From Spirosoma sp. SC4-14 (GTDB lineage Bacteria; Bacteroidota; Bacteroidia; Cytophagales; Spirosomataceae), in NCBI RefSeq assembly GCF_037201965.1, contig NZ_CP147518.1, positions 4,333,001 through 4,397,000 of the forward strand: 64,000 bases of DNA, read 5' to 3'. This document shows, piece after piece, positions 7,423-14,741 of the stretch. The notes beneath the pieces are model-generated. The model was not told where the DNA came from. It ran no database searches and was given only the letters and a program-made list of their open reading frames with translations. The position numbers were made by a program, and so were the translations under genes. Position 1 is the first letter of the stretch, and every line of letters begins with the position of its first letter.

Positions 7423-8670
7423 TTAATCGTGCTCTTTTGACGATCGGAAAGAGGTAAGTGCATTAGCATACTGCAATTTTACCTCATCCTCGAAGCTGTC
7501 CAGGTAGCTTTCGGTTGTTCGGATATCCTGATGCCCTAAACTTTCGCTAATAAATTCGATGGGGGCTCCCGAACGCTTGAGAACCGTACTGAAGGAGTGC
7601 CGAGCCGTGTACGTGGTCACATCCTTGTCGATCCCCAGCGTACTGGCAATACGACGGATGTATTTATTGATCGTTTTCACAAACTGACGAATGACAGCCA
7701 TTTCCCGATCGGCACTCATACCCGGCTCAAGCACATCAAAGACGTAGCGCTGTGGAGCTACCGGCTTTTGGCCCCATTTATCAATAATGCGTCTGATATC
7801 TTCAGTTATGATTACGTTAATAGCCTTGACATCCCGTTTAGTCCGTTCGGTTTTCGCCCTGATAAATCGAATCTGCTTTGCCCCCACCTGTTGATACGTG
7901 AGCCGGGCCATATCCTTGGGATTCATCCCGTTGCAGAGATAGGAGAATAGCCACAGATCCCGCGCTTTCTCTTCCGCAGTCCCTGGCTTAGCCGGGTAAT
8001 GAAAAATCTTTTCTATATCAGCAAGGGTTAGCGCTTTCTTTACATTGCGCCCGGTTGGCAGTTGGTACCGTCGTTTGGTAAACGGGTAGCTATCCCGATC
8101 AACAATACCATCCTCCACAGCTTGGTTATAGATCGTTCGCAATGAGCGCAGGTAAATGCCTACCGTTGTAATGGAATTGCCATTACCAATCATCCACTGC
8201 TCAAAGCCTTTTAACCACTGGGGATCAATATCCCGGTAAGTCAATGGCGTTTTACGCTGGTGATACCTGTTTATGGCATTGGCAGCACACTGATAGCTCT
8301 CGGCCGTTTTTACCCTCCTCTCCTGCTTCAACTGCCCGATGTAGCTCTCAAAGCCAACCACGACATTATCCGAAGGCGCTTCGCTGGAGCCAGCATACCG
8401 TTTCTCAAACTCCTCAAAACTAAACAGCGGCATATCCCGTATAATCTTTTCGGCCCGTCCGCTGAAGGTCTCCAGCAGTCGCTTGGTATCCCGAATAAAA
8501 TCCTCGCGCGGTTTGGGTTTGCCGACCTTTTCCCATTGGGATTCGGTTAGTGTAATGCTGGTCGGGTAATATTGTTGTTTGCGCTGGAAGGTTACGCGCA
8601 GTTTGACGGGAAAAGTACCATCCTTTTTCTGACGGCGGGTATCCAGGTATAAACTTACGATTGCACTCAT
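7423..8670 (-). CDS. tyrosine-type site-specific integrase
   Basis: A 415-residue protein with the Bacteroidota integrase layout: an arm-binding domain (about 1-90, S-L-Y-L-D-T-R-R-x-K-K-D-G-T-F-P-V-K-L-R-V), a SAM-like core-binding domain (about 100-205) and a catalytic domain (about 215-400). In the catalytic domain T-A-R-H-S-F gives Arg357 and His358, L-G-H gives His380, and S-Y-L gives the nucleophile Tyr389. The first catalytic Arg is usually found in the box at 246-250; here the box reads C-N-G-M-N, so that Arg is replaced or shifted. It reads away from the tRNA-Arg fragment 200 bases upstream, the normal arrangement for an integrase that uses a tRNA attachment site. Confidence 0.9.
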   Translation of the reverse strand: MSAIVSLYLDTRRQKKDGTFPVKLRVTFQRKQQYYPTSITLTESQWEKVGKPKPREDFIRDTKRLLETFSGRAEKIIRDMPLFSFEEFEKRYAGSSEAPSDNVVVGFESYIGQLKQERRVKTAESYQCAANAINRYHQRKTPLTYRDIDPQWLKGFEQWMIGNGNSITTVGIYLRSLRTIYNQAVEDGIVDRDSYPFTKRRYQLPTGRNVKKALTLADIEKIFHYPAKPGTAEEKARDLWLFSYLCNGMNPKDMARLTYQQVGAKQIRFIRAKTERTKRDVKAINVIITEDIRRIIDKWGQKPVAPQRYVFDVLEPGMSADREMAVIRQFVKTINKYIRRIASTLGIDKDVTTYTARHSFSTVLKRSGAPIEFISESLGHQDIRTTESYLDSFEDEVKLQYANALTSFRSSKEHD

Positions 8671-8730
8671 AGGCTGGGTTTGATACGACCAACGGACTAG
8701 GCTACGGCGCCAAAATCAGGAGGTCAAAAC

Positions 8731-8754
8731 ATTTGCATACAAATTTGCATACAA
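8731..8754. repeat. two tandem 12-bp repeats upstream of the integrase
   Basis: ATTTGCATACAA occurs twice head to tail at 8731-8742 and 8743-8754, between the integrase start (8670) and the attachment-like site (8867). Position and form fit arm-type integrase binding sites or an operator; neither can be distinguished from sequence. Confidence 0.75.
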
Positions 8755-8866
8755 AAACCCGAAATAAACAAGGATCAAAACTAAACCAATACGGCCCCAT
8801 TTTCGTTAAATAGCTGATTATGAAGCATAATACTAAATCAACCTATAGCGAATATTACCATAATAC

Positions 8867-8916
8867 CCTGACTACGGATCAGGAGGTTTGGGGTTCGAAT
8901 CCCTACGAGTGCACCA
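8867..8916 (+). other. attachment-site-like 3' fragment of a tRNA-Arg(ACG) gene
   Basis: The sequence folds as the 3' two thirds of a tRNA. It has an anticodon stem CCTGA/TCAGG with loop CTACGGA (anticodon ACG), a 5-base variable loop, a T arm TGGGG-TTCGAAT-CCCTA, the acceptor strand CGAGTGC, discriminator A and encoded CCA. No D arm and no matching acceptor strand (GCACTCG) lie upstream, so this is not a complete gene. A tRNA 3' remnant beside an integrase is the classic footprint of integration into a tRNA gene, whose intact copy should lie at the other end of the element, to the left. Confidence 0.85.
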
Positions 8917-8926
8917 GAAATCAAAA

Positions 8927-8959
8927 ACGCCCAAAACAGCTTGTTTTGGGCGTTTTTTT
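8927..8959 (+). terminator. intrinsic terminator of the original tRNA-Arg gene
   Basis: A 12-bp stem (ACGCCCAAAACA with its complement), a 3-base loop and a run of seven T form a strong terminator 11 bases after the tRNA fragment. It indicates that the sequence to the right of 8916 is the original chromosomal side. Confidence 0.85.
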
Positions 8960-9013
8960 GTAGCATCCAAAGGCTGCCTATTCAACTGGGCGCTACTAGC
9001 AAACTACGGATCA

Positions 9014-10153
9014 ATGGCAAAAAATGAACCCTCTGCTGCCTTTACGGATACCAAACCGCATTACCCTATCCTTGACGGGCTGCGGGGTGTAGCGGCCATA
9101 ACCGTTGTGTGTTTTCACTTGTTCGAAGCCTTTGCCACCAGTCATATAGATCAACGAATCAACCACGGCTATCTGGCCGTTGATTTCTTCTTTATTCTGT
9201 CCGGGTTTGTTGTCGGCTATGCCTACGATGATCGGTGGAAAACGATGACGGCAGGCGAATTTATCAAACGTCGATTTATCCGCCTGCATCCGATGGTTGT
9301 GATCGGAGCACTTATCGGAGCTGGTCTATTCTATTTTCAAGGCTGCGCTGCCTGGGACGTCTCAAAAGTCCCGCCCCCTATGCTATTGATAGCCACGGTT
9401 ATAAATGCCTGTTTAATTCCGGCGACACCCGGTTTCGAAATTCGGGGCGTTGGCGAAATGTTTCCGCTCAATGGCCCGAGCTGGTCTCTATTTTTTGAGT
9501 ATATCGGTAATATCCTCTATGCGTTCTTTATCCGTAAACTGCCAACCAGAGCACTTTCTGCCTTCGTTTTTCTTGCCGGTTGCGGACTGGCCACTTTTGC
9601 CATCTGGGGGCCGCTCGGCGATATATGCGTTGGCTTTGCGCTGACCGACGAAAACATAGTCGGTGGTTCGTTGCGTCTGTTGTTCTCGTTTTCGGCAGGT
9701 CTGCTTCTATCCCGTATATTTAAACCGGCCCCTGTAAAAGGGGCTTTCTGGATCGGTAGCCTGGCTATTGTTTGCGTATCGGCCATTCCCCGAATCGGCG
9801 GCAGTGACTATGTATGGATGAACGGTGTATATGACACAATCTGCGTTGTTATTGTCTTTCCCTTAGTGGTTTATCTTGGTGCTTGCGGCAAACTAATGGG
9901 TAAATTAACTACCCGAGTCTGCAACTTTCTGGGCGACATTTCCTATCCGCTGTATATGGTCCATTACCCATTCATTTATTTATATTATGCCTGGGTAAAA
10001 AATGAAAACCTCACCTTCGAACAATCGTTGCCCGGCGCTATAGCGCTTGTTATTGGTTCTGTCGCATTGGCCTATCTATGCCTGAAACGATATGATGAAC
10101 CCGTACGCAGGTATCTGACCAGGCGTCTTTTACGAGTACACAACAAGTCCTGA
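9014..10153 (+). CDS. acyltransferase 3 family membrane protein
   Basis: The open frame reaches back into the tRNA fragment and terminator, so ATG at 9014 (MAKNEPSAAF) is chosen, giving 379 residues. L-D-G-L-R-G-V-A-A-x-x-V-V-x-F-H-L near residue 22 is the signature of the OafA/NodX-type family with the catalytic His, followed by F-F-I-L-S-G-F-V. About ten hydrophobic segments follow, including S-Y-P-L-Y-M-V-H-Y-P-F near the end. These enzymes O-acetylate or otherwise acylate surface sugars in the inner membrane. It is the first chromosomal gene right of the integrated element and appears monocistronic. The substrate is unknown. Confidence 0.9.
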   Translation: MAKNEPSAAFTDTKPHYPILDGLRGVAAITVVCFHLFEAFATSHIDQRINHGYLAVDFFFILSGFVVGYAYDDRWKTMTAGEFIKRRFIRLHPMVVIGALIGAGLFYFQGCAAWDVSKVPPPMLLIATVINACLIPATPGFEIRGVGEMFPLNGPSWSLFFEYIGNILYAFFIRKLPTRALSAFVFLAGCGLATFAIWGPLGDICVGFALTDENIVGGSLRLLFSFSAGLLLSRIFKPAPVKGAFWIGSLAIVCVSAIPRIGGSDYVWMNGVYDTICVVIVFPLVVYLGACGKLMGKLTTRVCNFLGDISYPLYMVHYPFIYLYYAWVKNENLTFEQSLPGAIALVIGSVALAYLCLKRYDEPVRRYLTRRLLRVHNKS

Positions 10154-10279
10154 TAAACCGTCAATTTGGGAGATTAACGCCAGATTGACGATTTCCCTAC
10201 TATCGGGAACACTAATCATTCGTCACTATTTTAAAGGCACTGGCTTCGCTGAAAGAAAACAAACGCAGGTAACCATCGT

Positions 10280-10594
10280 CGTTTTCAGGGACGATGGTTG
10301 GGGCTCATCAACTTCGGAGGGGCGCCCAGGCAGGCAGAGATCTCTGGTTCGGCGGTACGCGTTGGCAACTGAAAGCCGATCGAGTGGTTCGCGGACGACC
10401 GAGGGCTGGAACTTTATAACCTGGCTACCGACATTAACGAACAACGAATCGTTCACCAATAAACCTGATTAAAGAAACTGCACGAGAAGCTGAAAACCTG
10501 GCGTAGCGCAGTAAATACGCGGCTTCCCACTAAAAAAAACCGGCTGATCTACACCCCTGAATCGAGCGTATCGGTTTTACCGAAAAATAATTAA
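10280..10594 (+). pseudogene. decayed C-terminal end of an arylsulfatase-like gene
   Basis: The frame ending at 10462 reads GLELYNLATDINEQRIVHQ, the typical 'ELYDL..DI.E' tail of sulfatases. A second frame ending at 10594 reads KLHEKLKTWRSAVNTRLPT, which matches the family's final helix (L-x-x-x-L-x-x-W-R-x-x-V-N-A-x-x-P-T-P-N). Stops and frame changes separate the two pieces, and nothing of the catalytic domain (C/S-x-P-S-R) precedes them. It is a remnant, and together with the neighbouring integration scar it marks past rearrangement. Confidence 0.6.
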
Positions 10595-10636
10595 AGCGTT
10601 TTATCTCGAATTGTGTTGTATTCTAAAAACAAGACT

Positions 10637-10792
10637 ATGTTTAATCAGGGAAAAGCGAAAAAGGGTAGCAAAAAAGTGACGACTAAGCCAGGTAAGGTAG
10701 CTGGGCAACCAAGTATCCCCAAATATCTACGCGAAACCCCAGGGATAATGCCTCTGGATCTTTTACCGAAGGCCAGAAAGGAAAAAAAATAA
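10637..10792 (+). CDS. short Lys-rich protein of unknown function
   Basis: A 51-residue frame: MFNQGKAKKGSKKVTTKPGK, a Gly/Pro linker, then P-K-Y-L-R-E-T-P-G-I-M-P-L-D-L-L-P-K and a KARKEKK tail. It is highly basic and without hydrophobic segments. The ordered middle motif argues for a real gene rather than chance, but no family is recognised. It is the first of a run of short plus-strand genes and stands alone. Confidence 0.4.
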   Translation: MFNQGKAKKGSKKVTTKPGKVAGQPSIPKYLRETPGIMPLDLLPKARKEKK

Positions 10793-10861
10793 AAAACGTC
10801 AGCATACGGTTCGTTTACACTCGACGTCCATGCCTAATTAACCACCCGATTTATTATAAAC

Positions 10862-11062
10862 ATGAACACGCTTGTTATTGTCACAGGTTATGGATCTGTC
10901 TCGCCCAAGCCGTTTCGAAAGGCCTATTTAAATACCAGTAAGGAAACGGCTATGCAACGATTCCTACAGAACCATCCGGGATCTCGGGATACAAGTATGG
11001 TGGTTATTACTTTCGAGGATGAATTAACAATACGGGCAAACGGCGAGATTTCTTCCTATTGA
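10862..11062 (+). CDS. small hypothetical protein (66 residues)
   Basis: A 66-residue frame starting MNTLVIVTGYGSVSPKPFRK and ending with F-E-D-E-L-T-I-R-A-N-G-E-I-S-S-Y. The composition is normal for a small soluble alpha/beta protein, with no signal peptide or membrane helix. It is part of the series of short, separately placed genes between 10.6 and 14.7 kb. No function is proposed; coding status is supported mainly by its balanced composition and the orderly arrangement of the series. Confidence 0.4.
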   Translation: MNTLVIVTGYGSVSPKPFRKAYLNTSKETAMQRFLQNHPGSRDTSMVVITFEDELTIRANGEISSY

Positions 11063-11178
11063 GAGCAACCGTTGGTTATTCACCAAACACCTACGCGTAG
11101 GTTATCCCCAAAACCACCGTCGTTATAAACTGCACATACTGATAGAGAACCGTCAACGTTCCAAATCCAGTTACCATT

Positions 11179-11424
11179 ATGATGAGCACGGAAGATCAGG
11201 ATCTGGTTGATTATTTTGCCGGTTTAGTGCTGCCCAAATCTCCATTGCGACTGAGCGCTCATGAACTTATCTATGATCTGCCGGGCTTCATTGCCAGTCA
11301 GCTTACTCATTTGCGCACTGGAATCAGTGCCCCTACCGCCAGAGCGAAACTAAGAATGTTGCAGGAGCGTTTAGTGGCTCAACAAAACAACCAGCTTCCA
11401 CAATCGGGGGGCGATTGTCAGTAA
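11179..11424 (+). CDS. small protein, possibly DUF6965-like
   Basis: An 81-residue protein starting MMSTEDQDLVDYFAGLVLPK. It contains the pattern Y-F-x-x-L-x-L-P-x-S-P-L-R-L-x-x-x-E-L-I-x-D-L-P-G-F-I-x-S-x-L, close to what I recall of the DUF6965 family common in Cytophagales. It should form a small helical bundle. Two tandem ATGs make the exact start uncertain by one codon. It is the best supported member of the short-gene series. The function of the family is not known to me. Confidence 0.55.
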   Translation: MMSTEDQDLVDYFAGLVLPKSPLRLSAHELIYDLPGFIASQLTHLRTGISAPTARAKLRMLQERLVAQQNNQLPQSGGDCQ

Positions 11425-11658
11425 CCACTATATAGACCAGATGTTTGACTCACACTGGAACCAGCGGGCAATAATAAAGTTCAGGAAAATAGGCCCGGCA
11501 AACCTTCCATACGGAGTTATTGCCAATTGTTGAGCCAGGCAGCCCCTATTCAGAACCAATGGTTCCTACTTATCGTTGTCTGGTTAAGTCAGAGTAGTCA
11601 ATGTTTTTAAAGGGAGCACTCCTCTACGCTACCGATTACATTTTCATTCGGGCTACTT

Positions 11659-11904
11659 ATGACAGATCTGGAACTAGAGGCATTAACAGAAGAGCTCTCC
11701 ACATACAATTCGCGACTGCAGGCCGTAAACCTGGCTGATTCCAGAATGACAGTCGATGTCGATGGTTCGTTTATTAGTGAATGGCGACTGGATGCGTTCC
11801 TGCACCGGTTCAGTATTCCTTTTCAGAAAATCGTTTTTTGGTACGTCACCGAAGGAGGAGTTCTGGCTTGTCGTGGTCGGTATTGGGCTTCCTTTAAACT
11901 ATAA
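11659..11904 (+). CDS. small hypothetical protein (81 residues)
   Basis: MTDLELEALTEELSTYNSRL forms an acidic amphipathic helix. The second half is aromatic-rich (F-L-H-R-F-S-I-P-F-Q-K-I-V-F-W-Y-V and G-R-Y-W-A-S-F-K-L). No domain is recognised and no membrane helix is long enough. A competing frame at 11756-11962 covers the same DNA; this one is preferred because its N-terminus has a plausible helix and its start follows a free 230-base gap. Probably cytoplasmic. Confidence 0.4.
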   Translation: MTDLELEALTEELSTYNSRLQAVNLADSRMTVDVDGSFISEWRLDAFLHRFSIPFQKIVFWYVTEGGVLACRGRYWASFKL

Positions 11905-12003
11905 CCAGATGCGCTTTCAATCTGGATTATGCCAGGCTAGTATCGGTTACCCATACGAGTAAACGGTAGTGGAATCTCACCCATAGTATATCCCTCTCCT
12001 TTT

Positions 12004-12255
12004 ATGTTGCTTGAAACCCTGGCGTATGCCCGTATTCAACTAATAGCCAGCTCACTGCTATGGGCGATTATATCCGTTTTATTGTTTTTAGTGGATATGA
12101 TAGATGTTGCCGTTTGGATGTTTATTCCATTAGGCTTTGTCCTCCTGTTGTCGGTCAGCATCTTCTTCAGCAAGCCAGCCAAACAAACCAAATCAACCAA
12201 AGGACAGCGCATGGCCAGCTTCCGAACAATAAAAAGTAGACGGGTACTACACTGA
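12004..12255 (+). CDS. small two-helix membrane protein
   Basis: An 83-residue protein with two hydrophobic segments, at about residues 12-31 (LIASSLLWAIISVLLFLVDM) and 38-55 (VWMFIPLGFVLLLSVSIFF), and a basic cytoplasmic tail (KPAKQTKSTKGQR...). Positive charges after helix 2 favour both ends inside. It lies between short soluble genes and has no recognised family. A weak GC stem followed by TTTTCTTTT at 12245-12273 may terminate it. Confidence 0.5.
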   Translation: MLLETLAYARIQLIASSLLWAIISVLLFLVDMIDVAVWMFIPLGFVLLLSVSIFFSKPAKQTKSTKGQRMASFRTIKSRRVLH

Positions 12256-12439
12256 CTCCCGCCCTTTTCTTTTATTGAAGCCGTGTTGGGCTTTCCGGAC
12301 AGGGTTCTTCTGAACCAGAAGCCCCAAAGACCATATTTATTGAGCTCGGTCAGGCCAGGGTCGAGCCAGGTTTAGCAGCTAAAGCCGAGCCCAATACAAG
12401 CAAGAGCCTTTATTTTCAAAAGACCTATCAAAAGTAGTT

Positions 12440-12703
12440 ATGGCACCAGCAACGGCATTAATTCAACTTTTGCCTCTACAGCAGGACACCTTAATGATTC
12501 CGGCCATTTATCAAAACGAAGGAATAGTTAAGGTTGCTTCTGCCGTCTCTGATTATTGGCCTGAGTCGGCCGAAGCGTTACGTAAAATCGCCTTAAATTT
12601 TAGATGGATCAACCGCAAAGGCAAGCGAATGAGAGGCTATAGCTATAGTTTGAGAATGGCCCAGAACGATTTCAAGGCTTCCAGTCGGCTGCCAACAACG
12701 TAA
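12440..12703 (+). CDS. small hypothetical protein (87 residues)
   Basis: MAPATALIQLLPLQQDTLMI is followed by a basic half with R-K-I-A-L-N-F-R-W-I-N-R-K-G-K-R-M-R-G-Y. The spacing of Arg/Lys and aromatic residues could suit nucleic-acid contact, but no fold is recognised. It is part of the short-gene series, with about 115 bases before the next start. Coding status is moderately likely. Confidence 0.4.
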   Translation: MAPATALIQLLPLQQDTLMIPAIYQNEGIVKVASAVSDYWPESAEALRKIALNFRWINRKGKRMRGYSYSLRMAQNDFKASSRLPTT

Positions 12704-12817
12704 CGTGCAGATATTCTCAGATTTATCTTGCCAATAGATAACTATTTAGGCTCGGGGTATGTTACTAGGTTAACAGCCCGGCTGTAAGCTTGCTAAAAGG
12801 CAATTAAATGCCTGTCC

Positions 12818-13315
12818 ATGATGATTAACTATCCTGACACCGTCTGGAGCAAGCCCCAACTTCTGGATCGACTTTCTCATATTGCCTATCTCTTTCGGTC
12901 CAAAATATTCCGTCAATCTACTCCTTTCACCCATCAAAGCCAGGCTCAATGGATTGAATTAATTCGGTCGGTGAGCGACTTGGTCAGGCAGTCCGACCTA
13001 GCCGGGAAACGGATCTCATTTACCGACGAGGTAAGTACGGAAAATGAGTCGCGAGACATTACGAGTTTACTTGATGGAATGTGTTTGTCGGCCTTTGTTA
13101 TTACGGTCGGGCAGGCAGATTCTGGGTTAACGATCATTTACCCCAACTTTAATCATGTGTATGGTGTTGGCGTAGGGTATTTTGCCAATGGTGTTTTTTT
13201 CAATTGTGTGCACCCGCGAGAATTGGCCTTTTACATCGGGAAGGATCGCATCTACTTCTATCGGCACCTCATGCGAGCCTATATTGAGGCCGGAGAATAC
13301 CTCATCGCATCATAA
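12818..13315 (+). CDS. hypothetical protein (165 residues)
   Basis: The longest member of the short-gene series. The start is MMINYPDTVWSKPQLLDRLS; two ATGs in tandem leave one codon of doubt. The first half is helical (S-H-I-A-Y-L-F-R-S-K-I-F-R), and the second contains beta-like hydrophobic runs (M-C-L-S-A-F-V-I-T-V-G and L-T-I-I-Y-P-N-F). No signal peptide, no membrane helix and no known motif. The balanced composition makes it likely real; the function is unknown. Confidence 0.55.
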   Translation: MMINYPDTVWSKPQLLDRLSHIAYLFRSKIFRQSTPFTHQSQAQWIELIRSVSDLVRQSDLAGKRISFTDEVSTENESRDITSLLDGMCLSAFVITVGQADSGLTIIYPNFNHVYGVGVGYFANGVFFNCVHPRELAFYIGKDRIYFYRHLMRAYIEAGEYLIAS

Positions 13316-13385
13316 GCAAATCAGTCCCGTTATTGTTTGCATTCTTCAGCTAGAGCAATTACGGGCATACAATGTAACTATTCTT

Positions 13386-13619
13386 ATGCGAATCAATTTT
13401 GCCACGCTTTTTAGCATACAAGGTCAAATTATGAGGCCACGCGTACTGATTAATATTATGAATGTAGTTCGGGGTGGCCCCGAGATTTCTTTGGCTAAAG
13501 GCAGTCTGACGATAAACGGATGCGACCCATTTACCTGGCATGGTAAAGACCTGAAGGTCTATATACGCAAGGCCGGAGAACGTAAAGAATACTATATCCA
13601 GGGCTTAGCCGTAGTTTGA
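13386..13619 (+). CDS. small hypothetical protein (62-77 residues)
   Basis: A longer frame begins at 13182 but overlaps the end of the 165-residue gene, so ATG at 13386 or at 13431 (MRPRVLINIMNVVRG) is more likely. The protein ends with H-G-K-D-L-K-V-Y-I-R-K-A-G-E-R-K-E-Y-Y-I and a short tail, which looks like a small beta-rich, basic protein. No family is recognised. Confidence 0.4.
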   Translation: MRINFATLFSIQGQIMRPRVLINIMNVVRGGPEISLAKGSLTINGCDPFTWHGKDLKVYIRKAGERKEYYIQGLAVV

Positions 13620-13777
13620 TTTTTTTATACGGGTGGTTTAGTCGGCACTCACACTGCTGCCCCCTGCAACTTTGTCCAAAAGTGTATTACCCGGTTCCGT
13701 ACCAGAACTTATTTTGCTTAACGCATCCAATCGCTTATCTCCTTCCCGGAACCGATAGTTTCTAAAAACACATAATC

Positions 13778-14089
13778 ATGCTATTCAATATCCGCTTTTA
13801 TGTCTATGATGATGCCGATTGCAAAACCTTTCATCACCTGCTGGCCGATATCCAGACCAACTCGCTGACAGGGTTTAGAAAAGGGCAAACCATATTGCTT
13901 ATTGAACGAACAGCCGGTCCAATCACAAAATCCTATGTAATCGTCAACCAACCGGTCTTTCAACCATATCCCTATGCGCTACCCGATTTTAGCCAGCCTA
14001 TCGATGTGTATTTAGTGAGTGAAGAAAGCAGGAAAGAGCAGAGACGTTTTATTCAGGTAACTAATCTCTGGCACGGACCAACATTATAG
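13778..14089 (+). CDS. small hypothetical protein (103 residues)
   Basis: MLFNIRFYVYDDADCKTFHH begins a soluble protein with alternating strands and one helix (F-H-H-L-L-A-D-I-Q). Mid-protein I-L-L-I-E-R-T-A-G-P-I and later V-Y-L-V-S-E-E-S-R-K-E-Q-R-R-F-I complete the pattern. No known motif and no export signal. It stands 158 bases after the preceding gene and 36 bases before the next. Confidence 0.45.
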   Translation: MLFNIRFYVYDDADCKTFHHLLADIQTNSLTGFRKGQTILLIERTAGPITKSYVIVNQPVFQPYPYALPDFSQPIDVYLVSEESRKEQRRFIQVTNLWHGPTL

Positions 14090-14125
14090 TTTTTAGCCAT
14101 TTAGACCAACAACCCCAAATAACAC

Positions 14126-14329
14126 ATGAAAAAGCTAGTAGAGTGGGTAATTAGAACGATGATGGTACGTCATCCTTTAGGGAGAAATCCGCTGGTTGAC
14201 GAAATAAACCATGCGAGTCAATTTGTGGCAGAGTTCATGTTTCAGGACTGCTATCGTCCAGAGCTGAGGACGGTTAAGCTGCAACCGATTCCGCTGAGGT
14301 CGACGCCACAACCACCACACGGCAATTAA
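14126..14329 (+). CDS. small hypothetical protein (67 residues)
   Basis: MKKLVEWVIRTMMVRHPLGR starts a short basic protein ending in a Pro-rich tail (R-S-T-P-Q-P-P-H-G-N). It lies 36 bases downstream of the 103-residue gene, the tightest spacing in the series, so the two may be cotranscribed. No domain is recognised. Confidence 0.4.
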   Translation: MKKLVEWVIRTMMVRHPLGRNPLVDEINHASQFVAEFMFQDCYRPELRTVKLQPIPLRSTPQPPHGN

Positions 14330-14432
14330 CCGGTTTTATACTGGCCGAGTCTATACACTAATGGAATTGGCTCTTCCCATAACCTGCCTAACTGTACCGT
14401 TTTTTTCTACAACGCAAGAGGTCATTCAGAAT

Positions 14433-14672
14433 ATGGAAACAATTCTATGCATGGGACTCGTGATAGGCTCCCTCTGGCTCAGTATTCACCTGGCAGGCAA
14501 ACGCCAAAAGCGGGGAAAAGCCTTATATAAAGCCTATCAGACTGCTATAGCTACTGGCACTAAAGCGCAGGCGATGAGCTGTGGACAGGCTTTTTATAAA
14601 TTTTCCCGCAATGGCAACCTAACGCTCAATGACGAATTGTCCATCAAAAAAGATATAAGCTCAATGCCGTAG
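14433..14672 (+). CDS. small single-pass membrane protein
   Basis: ATG at 14433 (METILCMGLVIGSLWLSIHL) gives 79 residues with one N-terminal membrane helix and a basic, soluble remainder (GKRQKRGKALYKAYQ...). A longer frame from an ATG at 14361 is possible (103 residues) but adds an odd extra stretch. It is the last gene of the short-gene series before the convergent amidohydrolase gene. No family is recognised. Confidence 0.45.
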   Translation: METILCMGLVIGSLWLSIHLAGKRQKRGKALYKAYQTAIATGTKAQAMSCGQAFYKFSRNGNLTLNDELSIKKDISSMP

Positions 14673-14741
14673 CACGCAGTAGCCTGAGTACAACAGGAAC
14701 GCTTATCCAACTATCGATCGTAGGCTCCATTCACTCAATCA

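Larger units (their letters stand above)
2473..8916 (-). mobile_element. right-hand part of an integrated element at a tRNA-Arg gene
   Basis: Seven consecutive minus-strand genes (integrase, two HTH proteins, RepA-like helicase, Toprim primase-like protein, two unknowns) end at an attachment-site-like tRNA-Arg fragment at 8867-8916. The palindrome and iteron cluster at 4941-5103 sits inside the replication genes. No capsid, conjugation, relaxase or transfer genes are visible. The left border is not identified: no second copy of the tRNA 3' sequence was found to the left within the window, so the element may extend beyond position 1 and carry 1-2334 as cargo. The start coordinate given is only the end of the recognisable gene module. 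Confidence 0.65.

Noticed and set aside
8888..9013. N-terminal extension of the acyltransferase frame into the tRNA fragment
   Set aside because: It would start at TTG inside the T arm and cross the terminator; ATG at 9014 gives the normal family start.
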